Of a stretch of 13,306 nucleotides of DNA, positions 7,168-13,306 are shown in pieces. The stretch is from Micropruina sp. (GTDB lineage Bacteria > Actinomycetota > Actinomycetes > Propionibacteriales > Propionibacteriaceae). Within the stretch, counting starts at the first letter, position 1. Each line of letters begins with the position of its first letter. The position numbers and the translations under genes are program-made. A model generated the notes under the pieces. It was not told where the DNA came from, searched no databases, and was given only the letters and a program-made list of their open reading frames with translations. The stretch spans positions 1 through 13,306 of the forward strand of contig JADJTO010000026.1 in the NCBI GenBank assembly GCA_016711105.1, given 5' to 3'.

Positions 7168-7203
7168 GATTCCCGCTCTGACTAGGGCGGGAATCTTCGT
7201 TTT
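7168..7203 (+). terminator. Rho-independent terminator of tRNA-Ser
   Basis: GATTCCCGC (7168-7176) and GCGGGAATC (7187-7195) are exact reverse complements around a 10-base loop. TTCGTTTT follows directly on the plus strand. The position 5 bp past the CCA end makes it the tRNA terminator. Confidence 0.88.
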
Positions 7204-7355
7204 CGGGACCGATGGCGCCCTGCAGCACGATTCGTGCCCCGAGTGTGCCCCGAGTTTTCGTGGCATGTTCTCCCCGAGCCCTTGAGCGCACCTTGGCAGG
7301 GCTGCCCTGGATCCATGTGACGTGGGGTCACCCCGCTCCGTCGACGCAGGCACGA
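7204..7355. other. Junction region between tRNA terminator and accessory genes
   Basis: I see no gene here. It contains a close direct repeat GTGCCCCGAGT (7230-7251) and a small inverted repeat GTGAC-N5-GTCAC near 7317. If a mobile element once used the tRNA 3' end, its end and a lost integrase would have lain here, but no recognisable integrase coding sequence remains. Confidence 0.4.
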
Positions 7356-7383
7356 GCGCCGCGCACCATGAGGTGCGCGGCGC
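7356..7383 (-). terminator. Hairpin downstream of the excisionase-like gene
   Basis: GCGCCGCGCACC (7356-7367) pairs perfectly with GGTGCGCGGCGC (7372-7383) across a 4-base loop. It lies 24 bp beyond the stop of the minus-strand gene at 7408 and has no T-run. Terminator function is inferred from position. Confidence 0.7.
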
Positions 7384-7407
7384 CGGAGAGGACGATCAGT
7401 GGGCTTC

Positions 7408-7665
7408 CTACCAGGTGCGTTGATTGCGCGCACGGGCCCGTCGGTCAGTGAGGTCATCGCCCGTGGGGATGGGCCGGAACAGCCTGTCGAGATCCTCGAC
7501 GCGGACTCGGATGAGCCTCACGCCGAACCGTGACGCCCGGAGCTTCCCTGAGGCGATGCGTCGCCGCAGCGTGTCGACACTCACGCCGTACACGGCGGCC
7601 GCCTGCTGCAATGACAGCCATTCGGGCACGGGTTGACCCCAGGTGGGCGAGATGGGGAGCGACAT
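7408..7665 (-). CDS. Excisionase-like helix-turn-helix DNA-binding protein
   Basis: The 85-residue protein has a MerR-like winged helix of the HTH_17/excisionase type: EWLSLQQAAAVYGVSVDTLR followed by RRIASGKLRASRFGVRLIRV (residues about 15-54), then VEDLDRLFRPI. Such proteins act as recombination directionality factors or as small regulators in actinobacterial integrative elements and prophages. The ATG at 7663-7665 has a good AGAGGA ribosome site about 9 bases upstream. It lies downstream of the ardC-like gene on the same strand with a 66-bp gap, and a hairpin follows. Its place near a tRNA gene supports an excisionase role, but the partner integrase is absent from the window. It could instead be an orphan regulator. 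Confidence 0.75.
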   Translation of the reverse strand: MSLPISPTWGQPVPEWLSLQQAAAVYGVSVDTLRRRIASGKLRASRFGVRLIRVRVEDLDRLFRPIPTGDDLTDRRARARNQRTW

Positions 7666-7731
7666 GGCCAGTTTCCTCTCGATGTCGGGATGGAAGGTCG
7701 GGTTGGTGCGTGACCGTCGGATGGCGACTCG

Positions 7732-8630
7732 TCAGAGAGACAAGGCGGGCGCTGGGACGGCGCGACTTGGAGGTGACACCTGCGGGGGTGGCTCGGCGAC
7801 GGCAGGCGCGACTTCCCATCTGGTCGGGTCGACCTGGGTTCGAACCTCCGACTCCAGGGCGTCGAGCGCTCCGTCGGTGATGGTGGGCGCCGGCTGCGTG
7901 GCTTGGAGGATGAGGTCGGCCGCGCCAATGACTCGCTGGCCTGTGCTGCGGAGGATCTCGGCGAGGTCGCGCTGCTCGGTCACCGCGTTGAGGGCCCAGC
8001 CGGCGACGTAGTTGAAGGTGTACTGGCTGGAGTCGAGCCCGTGGGCGCTGGTCACCATGTATGCGACGGATTCGGCTTCCACTTCGAGGATCCCGCGGCA
8101 GTCGCGGCTGCCCTGGTCCTGGTGCAGGAGCACGTGCCCGGCTTCGTGGGCGAGGGTCTTGACGGCCTGGGCGTCGTCGACGTCATCGCGGACCATGACC
8201 AGCCCCGGCCGAAGTCGGTGAAGCCGTTGGCCCACCGAGGTCCGCGCCGCGACGTACGTCGAATCCCCGTTCCTCGAGGAGACCTTGAGGCGATCCCACA
8301 GTCCGACGGGGGCTTGCCCGGTGAGGAGGGCGGCCTCGCCGATCTTGGGGTCGGGCAGCGGAGGACCGTCCGTCTGCCGGATGTCGAACACCGTGACCGG
8401 TTTGGTCGCGACCACGTGGGTCCGGTGCAGGACGCGGCCCCGGTCGTCGCGCACCGGTTGGCCGGCGTCGTCGAGGCGGGGCTCGCGGCGGGTGATGGGA
8501 GCGAGGACCTTGATGCCGGTCTCCCCGCGGCGCACCTGGCGTCCCATCGCCTTGAACGCCTGGTAGCCGGCGACGTGGGTGGCCTGCGGGTCCTGAAGCA
8601 TGATCAGCAGCGAGTTCCCGAACAACCCTC
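7732..8630 (-). pseudogene. ArdC-like antirestriction protein with ImmA/IrrE peptidase, 5'-truncated
   Basis: The protein combines the end of an ArdC N-terminal ssDNA-binding domain (FGNSLLIMLQDPQATHVAGY, then GRQVRRGETGIKVLAP) with an ImmA/IrrE-type zinc peptidase domain. The latter has LAHEAGHVLLH (the HExxH histidines are 152 and 156 counted from the Met at 8601) and EVEAESVAYMV as the likely third ligand. The tail is Pro/Ala-rich. ArdC proteins protect incoming conjugative DNA from host restriction. Family members normally have some tens of residues before FGNSLLI. Here the similarity stops abruptly at about 8622-8631 and the frame runs on into unrelated sequence with no good start. That point coincides with the left end of the recombinase element, so the gene appears to have been interrupted by insertion. 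A shortened protein from ATG 8601 is conceivable but would lack the core of the DNA-binding domain. Confidence 0.8.
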
Positions 8631-8635
8631 CGGTA

Positions 8636-8650
8636 TTGCATCTGATGCAA
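8636..8650. repeat. Near-palindromic 15-bp site, copy 1
   Basis: TTGCATCTGATGCAA has perfect 7-bp arms around one T. It lies within a few bases of where ardC similarity ends and recurs in related form 120 bp to the right. It may be a recombinase core or binding site at the element end, or an operator for the HTH protein. Confidence 0.7.
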
Positions 8651-8755
8651 GATTCGTGGGGGTGGGAGTGGCCTGACTTGGGGTGTTCCGTGGCCAGTCT
8701 CGCCCGTGCGTGCGGGTTCGAATACGCCCTGTGACTAGGCATCCGCCATCCCGGG

Positions 8756-8770
8756 TTGCATTTGATGTAA
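8756..8770. repeat. Near-palindromic 15-bp site, copy 2
   Basis: TTGCATTTGATGTAA matches copy 1 at 13 of 15 positions, with GA following both. It is exactly 120 bp from copy 1 and 41 bp upstream of the recombinase start, so it could also overlap that gene's promoter. Confidence 0.7.
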
Positions 8771-8796
8771 GAAGTGTGCATTGATTGCCTTGTCTC

Positions 8797-8804
8797 GGGA
8801 GGGG
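8797..8804 (+). promoter_or_regulatory. Ribosome binding site of the recombinase
   Basis: GGGAGGGG ends 7 bases before the ATG at 8812. This decides that start over the upstream in-frame TTG at 8785. Confidence 0.7.
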
Positions 8805-8811
8805 TGGATTG

Positions 8812-9944
8812 ATGAGGTCGGGTCAGGTCGCCGTGGCGGAGTTGCCGGGCTCGGCGAGGCAGCAATTGACCGCCGGGGTGTCGCTGCTGCATCCCGAGGA
8901 AGCGGTGTTGAAGGCGATGTTGGAGGGCTGGGCGGCCCAGCAGCGGTCCCGGCTTCTGGCGGCGACGACGGTGGAGAACCGGGGGTTGACGGTGCGCCGC
9001 CTGGTCGGGTTCACCAACGACTATCCGTGGCGCTGGGCTCCCGCTGACGTTGAGGAGTGGACCTCGCACCTGGTCGGTGGCGGCTTGGCGCACTCGACGA
9101 TCCGGCACTATCAGCAGTCGGTGGCGTTGTTCCTGGAGTTCGTGTGCGATCCCCGCTACGGCTGGGCGGAGGTGTGCCAGGCCCGGTTCGGAACCCATCC
9201 GGTGCAGGTGTTCCACGAGTGGAACACTGCTGTGCACCGCAGCGACGGTGAAGCGCGTCCGGGCCGGCGTCCGCTGTCTCGCGAGGAGCTGCAGCGCTTC
9301 TTCGACTACTGCGACGATCGGGTCGCCGTCCTGGAGGGTTCGGGACGCAAGGGCTGGCTGGCCGCCTACCGGGACGCGGTGTTGTTCAAGACGATCTACG
9401 CGGGGGGGGTGCGGCTGCGGGAGGCGGCCATGCTGGACCTGGCCGACTGGGGGCCGAACGCGAAGTTCGCCCGGTTCGGCTCCTACGGGGTGGTGCGGGT
9501 CCGCTACGGCAAGGCGTCCCGAGGCAGCCCGCCACGCCAGCGGACCGTGCTGAGCGTGATGGAGTGGGCGGCCAAGGGTGTGGCCGAATGGGTCGAGGAC
9601 ATCCGCCCCGCCTACGAGGTCGGGGCGGCGGGAATGTTGTGGCCGACCGAGCGGGGCCGGCGAATCCGTCCCGCAGGCATCGATGCCCGCTTCGCCGAGT
9701 ACCGCGACGCGCTGGGCATGGACGCGGTGTTGACGCCGCACTGCCTGCGCCACTCCTACGTCTCCCACCTCCTGGAGGACGGCTACGACCAGTTGTTCGT
9801 CCAGCAGCAGGTCGGCCACGTGTGGGCCTCGACGCTGGCCACCTACACACCCGGGTGGGATCCAGCTACATGCAGGACATGCTGGGGCGGGCGCTGAGAC
9901 CCGCCTGGGACGGCCACCAGCCCATCGGCGAGCCGCCATGCTGA
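8812..9944 (+). pseudogene. Tyrosine recombinase, frameshifted just after catalytic Tyr
   Basis: This is a site-specific recombinase/transposase of the tyrosine family. A SAM-like N-terminal DNA-binding domain (STIRHYQQSVALFLEFV) precedes the catalytic domain. Box I is GVRLREAAMLDL with R201; HCLRHSY gives H310 and R313; VGHVW gives H336; the nucleophile is Y345 in LATYT. The open frame then ends at 9897 with an unrelated 14-residue tail. Another frame continues from the same place as GSSYMQDMLGRALRPAWD and stops at 9944, matching the usual family tail. Removing one AC from the ACACAC at 9845-9850 joins the frames exactly, so a dinucleotide slip (or a one-base loss) is the likely cause. An 8-G run at 9402-9409 lies within box I. 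All catalytic residues are present, so partial activity cannot be excluded. The HTH gene follows after 27 bp. Confidence 0.85.
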
Positions 9945-9971
9945 GTGCCGGTGACAGGTGAGGAGGACATC

Positions 9972-10307
9972 GTGAAGACCAAGCTGGGATACCGCTGGAA
10001 CCTGCGGCTGTTGATGGCCAAGGCCGGGATGTACGCCACCAGCGACCTGGTGCCCCTGCTGGCCGAGCGGGGGGTGGTGCTGTCGGCGACCCAGGTGTAC
10101 CGGCTCGTCACCCAGGACCCCGAGCGGCTCAACCTCCACACCCTGATGGCGCTGTGCGACATCCTGGGCTGCACCCCGAACGACCTGATCGAACCGATCG
10201 CCGTCCCGGCGGCCAAGAAGAAGGCCGCCGCAGGCGCCGAAAGCCAGGCGGCGACCGTGGCGTTGAAAGGCCGCCGGCCGCGACCGGCCGAGATCACCAA
10301 GCAGTGA
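9972..10307 (+). CDS. Cro/C1-type (XRE) helix-turn-helix protein of the element
   Basis: The 111-residue protein begins VKTKLGYRWNLRLLMAKAGM, followed by the Cro/C1 HTH: ATSDLVPLLAERGVVLSATQ and VYRLVTQDPERLNLHTLM, ending ALCDILGCTPNDLIEP (about residues 20-75). A basic Lys/Arg/Pro-rich tail follows. GTG 9972 is chosen because AGGAGG (9961-9966) stands 5 bases upstream; the frame is open back to GTG 9945. The stop overlaps the GTG start of the next gene (GTGA at 10304-10307), so the two are translationally coupled. In such trios this small protein may control the operon or assist the recombinases, comparable in position to a small accessory transposition protein; that role is inferred. This is the only member of the trio without an obvious lesion. 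Confidence 0.88.
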   Translation: MKTKLGYRWNLRLLMAKAGMYATSDLVPLLAERGVVLSATQVYRLVTQDPERLNLHTLMALCDILGCTPNDLIEPIAVPAAKKKAAAGAESQAATVALKGRRPRPAEITKQ

Positions 10308-13306
10308 GCGTCGGAGTTTGTGGGGACTGCGGACGGGCGGTGAAGCTGAGGGGCCGGGCCAGGATCTGCTCCAACTGCGACGCGATCAGGAACAGCGCCG
10401 CCTGCGGCAAGTGCGGCGAACACCGACGGGTCGTGGCCGCACCCCCGACGGCCGGCCGCGGTGCGAACGCTGCCGCAAACAGACGCTCCGGGGCCACGCC
10501 GAGTCTGACCGGCGGCGCCTGATCATCGAGGTCGTCACCGCCGCGTGCGCCGGGTCGTTGAGCGAGCAGGCGATCCGTACCGTGCTCACCGACACGGTCA
10601 CCAGCCCGCAATCGCTGCGGCGCCTCGCCGGCCACCTGACCCACCACCCGGACACTTTCGAGACCGGGCCGACCAGCGAGCTGCCCGTCCTGCACCGCTT
10701 CACCCTCGCCCTCGTCGATGCCGGCGCCGAGAACATCACCACCATCCACCCGGTCTGCTCCGGCTGCGGCCGCCGCCAACCCCGCCACGCCCGCACCGAG
10801 GCGGGCGGCATCCTGTGCGCGGCCTGCTGGAGCCGGACCCACAAACAGGACTGCTCGGTGTGCCGGCGCCGCCCGGTCGCCGCCCGGGACCCGCAAGGAC
10901 ACCCACTCTGCGAACCGTGCCTGCACCAGGCCCGCCGCCGCGAACAACTCGCCCAGCTCAACCAGGGAGATCATCCAGGCCCTGCCCGACCTCACGGATC
11001 GCCCGGTGGCCACCAGGTGATCGACGCCATCGAGCAGGCCGCGCCGACCCTCCCGCTGCGCGCCGAGCTGGCCCAACACCTCCACGACGCGCCCCCGCTG
11101 ACCCTCGCCGCGCCACGGGCTGCCGCGGCCGCCCGCCTCCTCGCCCAGCTGCGCGCCCACGGAGCCGACCTGCCCGCAGCTCTGTGCGCCGAATGCGGCC
11201 AGCCAGCCGACCCACAAGCCCTCTACGGCGGCATGGCCATCTGCCGGGACTGCGAACGCCGCCGCGACCGGAACCGGCGGCGAGAAAGCGACACCGACAC
11301 CGCCCAACCGATCATCGACGCGGTCACCACCGCCGAACCTTCCCTGCCCCAGGAGCTGATCCGCCGCGTCCTGGCCGACGTCGCCCCGACCGCGCGCCAC
11401 CTCACCCGCCTGGCCGGACACCTGCGGGCCCACCCCAACATGTTCACCGCCGGACCCACCACCACAACGGCGGTCGCCGACCGCTTCACCCGGGCACTCA
11501 TCGACGCAGGAGCCACCACCATCCGCGTCATCGACCCGGTCTGTGACCGCTGCCACCAGCGACGGCCCCGCTACGCCCGCACCCCGACCGGCGGGCTGTG
11601 CACCCCGTGCAGCCGCACCTGGCTCTGCCCCCGCTGCGGACACGACGGACACCTCGCCACCCACCCCGACACCGGCGACGTGACCTGCCAGCGCTGCGAC
11701 TACCGGCAGGACACCGGCCAACTCCTCGCCGAACTCGCCGATCAGATCACTGCCAGCCTGACTGCCAGCCACCCCTCGATCGGCCCGGCCGCCATCACAG
11801 CCGCTCTCGAGGCGGCCGTCCCCGACCCGCACCGGCGGCGCGTCCTGGCCGAGCAGCTCCACGCCGGGCCCCCGCTGAGCGCCCCCTGCCGGCGCCACCC
11901 GACCCTGGCCCGGTTCCTCGCCGAGCTGCGACACCACGGCGACCTTCCGCCCGCAGCCTGCACCGACTGCGGCGGCCCGGCCGAGCCGCTGGCCATCCAC
12001 CACGGCGTGGTCCGCTGCCATGCCTGCGCCACCACTGCCCCGGGTGCGGACACCCACGATCGCGGCCACCGATCCACGGTGCCGATGGTGCGGCACGCCA
12101 AACACCGCCACCACCGGCCTGCACCGAATGCGGCCGGGCTCCCGCAGTCGGGATCGACGACGACGGCCGCTGCCGAAGCTGCCGGCAACACGCCGACCAC
12201 CACTGCGAGCAGTGCGGCAGAACCAGCCCGCGCACCCCCGCCGGCGCCAAGTGGATGTGCCCCACCTGCGCCCTGACCGCCGGCCTCGACGACCGTCTCG
12301 GCCCCGCCGCCCGCATACCCGCCGAACTCCTGCCCGTCCGGGCAGCGATCATCACCGCCGACAACCCCGCCATCGTGCGCCGCTGGCTGTGCACCAGCAC
12401 CGGCGGGCAACTCCTCGCCCGCCTCACCACAGGCGACGTCCCCCTCACCCATGAAGCCATCGACCTGGCCGGCGACGACCGCAGCATCGAGAACCTGCGG
12501 GGCCTGCTGGTCGCCGTCGGCGCCCTTCCCGACGAGGACCGCAACCTCGATCAGCTCGCCAAGTTCTTCGAAGACCACCTCGCCGCCACGGTCACCGACC
12601 CCGCCGACCGAAGGCCCGTGCAAGCCTGGCTGCGCTGGTAAGTCCTGGCCCGACTCCGCAAACGAGCAAGCGCCGGCGAACCACTGACCCACAGCCCCAG
12701 CAACGCCCGCCGGGCCCTCCGCTGCGTCACCTGACTGCTCAGACCACCTCGCCCGGGCCAGCCGGACCCTGCACACCGCCCAACAAGCCGACATCGACAA
12801 CTGGTTCGCCCAACCCGGCACCGCCCACTGGCAGGCCCGACCCTTCCTCGCCTGGGCACGCCGACGCAACCACCTCGACAGAAGCATCCAGCTGCCGCCC
12901 GCGGCCACACCCAAGAACCGGACCAACGTCACCGACGGTGACAGCCGGTGGGCCACCGCCCAACGCCTCGTCGACGACAACACCATCCCCGCCGACGACC
13001 GGGTCGCCGCCGCGCTCGTCGTCCTCTACGGCCAACCCCTCAGCCGCGTCGCCCGCCTCACCACCAGCGACATACGCCTCAGCCCCGGCGGCGCCGTCGA
13101 CCTCAACCTGGACGGACACCACATGCCCCTCCACGAACCCTTCGCCGGCCTCATCCAGCAACTCCCCCGGCGACGCAGCAACGGCGTCGCCGACCAAGTC
13201 GAGAGCACCTGGCTCTTCCCCGGCAGCACCGCCGGCAACCACATCGGGCCCAGCGCCCTCGGGGCCGCCCGCCGCATCCGCGACCCATTCAGACACTTCA
13301 GATATG
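10304..13306 (+). pseudogene. Large zinc-knuckle protein with recombinase-like C-terminus, broken, partial
   Basis: Starting at GTG 10304, the reconstructed protein is about 1000 residues and runs off the window. It opens with paired CxxC knuckles (VCGDCGR, ICSNCD, CGKCGE). Two duplicated blocks follow: A (10519-10920) and A' (11308-11697) share LRRLAGHL, HP-MF, RF--ALIDAGA and PVC--C-RR-PR-AR. B (11016-11253) and B' (11785-12027) share LAQ/LAE, LRAHG/LRHHG, LP-A-C--CG and a closing CxxC. More knuckles (CTECGR, CRSC, CEQCGR, CPTC) precede a helical segment and a C-terminal region with LVVLYGQPLSRVARLTTSDI and WLFPG, like a divergent tyrosine-recombinase catalytic fold. The frame breaks at about 10431-10439 (one G missing restores VVGRTPDG), 12043-12060, 12110-12120 and 12720-12735, and a TAA interrupts WLRW-VLARL at 12639. 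This copy is therefore probably non-functional. HxxR and Tyr boxes would lie beyond the window. Function is inferred from linkage. Confidence 0.75.

Larger units (their letters stand above)
8631..13306 (+). mobile_element. Tyrosine-recombinase/XRE/zinc-knuckle three-gene element
   Basis: Three plus-strand genes lie head to tail with very short gaps: a tyrosine recombinase, a small Cro/C1 HTH protein, and a large zinc-knuckle protein with a recombinase-like C-terminus. This trio recurs in actinobacterial genomes, from my recollection of annotations where the third gene is called a Fis-family regulator or site-specific integrase. The layout recalls the Tn554 group, which also uses two tyrosine recombinases plus a small accessory protein. 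The left boundary is placed where ardC similarity ends, next to the first 15-bp near-palindrome. The right end lies outside the window. No cargo gene is visible within the window. Confidence 0.65.

Noticed and set aside
6980..7291. Minus-strand 103-residue frame (GYEIRTREGVNP...)
   Set aside because: It is the antisense of the tRNA-Ser gene; this type of peptide is a frequent annotation artefact over serine tRNAs.
7182..7457. Integrase C-terminal remnant next to the tRNA on the minus strand
   Set aside because: No catalytic motif of a tyrosine integrase (HxxR or the Tyr box) can be read in any frame, so the claim would rest on position alone.
7833..7850. GGGTTCGAAC resembling a tRNA T-loop
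   Set aside because: It lies inside the ardC-like coding sequence, the stem pairs poorly, and no other tRNA arms are present.
8711..8733. GGGTTCGAAT resembling a tRNA T-loop, possible tRNA fragment or att site
   Set aside because: The flanking bases do not form a T-stem and no acceptor or anticodon arm is nearby.
9841..9944. Programmed frameshift to make the recombinase tail
   Set aside because: No slippery heptamer followed by a clear pseudoknot or stem is visible at the junction, and the third gene of the same element has several unrelated lesions, so mutation or read error is simpler.
10294..12114. A 606-residue minus-strand open frame opposite the zinc-knuckle gene
   Set aside because: Its Gly/Ala/Val-rich composition is the mirror of the Cys/Arg-rich real product and contains no recognisable domain; the plus-strand frame shows repeated CxxC motifs and family similarity.

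Overview
The window is high-GC actinobacterial DNA (Actinomycetota). The coding DNA is strongly G/C-biased at third positions, several genes start with GTG, and the RecR, DnaX and small SRP RNA are of recognisable actinobacterial type. The order within the phylum cannot be fixed from this sequence. The first half is chromosomal core. The second half is accessory DNA in at least two nested layers.

Core part (1-7203): recR (+) ends in a perfect 21-bp hairpin. It converges on a minus-strand DUF4396 membrane protein gene with a His-rich tail. That gene is split by a one-base deletion and lies behind a copper-repressor-like (CsoR-type) palindrome. Next, on the minus strand, comes dnaX. It has an acidic N-terminal extension, a 30-bp tandem repeat in which the reading frame breaks, and a decayed tandem copy of its own 3' end just downstream. 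The small SRP RNA gene lies immediately upstream of dnaX. About 550 bp of ~115-bp tandem repeats then lead to an AbiEi-like/DUF559 gene, a nitrilase-superfamily amidohydrolase gene and a tRNA-Ser(GGA) gene with its terminator.

Accessory part (7204-13306): beyond the tRNA, a likely integration target, lie an excisionase-like HTH gene and an ardC-like antirestriction/metallopeptidase gene. These look like remains of an integrated element, with no integrase in view. The ardC gene has lost its 5' end. At that point a second element begins, marked by two near-palindromic 15-bp sites 120 bp apart. It carries three co-directional, closely packed genes: a tyrosine recombinase, a small Cro/C1-type HTH protein, and a very large multi-zinc-knuckle protein whose C-terminus resembles a tyrosine recombinase. 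The large protein has an internal A-B-A'-B' duplication. The recombinase is frameshifted just after its catalytic tyrosine, and the large gene has several frame breaks and a stop, so this copy looks decayed. The window ends inside the large gene, so the right end of the element is not seen.

A general caution: frame breaks also occur in DUF4396 and in essential dnaX, several of them at G runs or short repeats. Sequencing or assembly indels must be excluded before any of the gene-decay conclusions are relied on.
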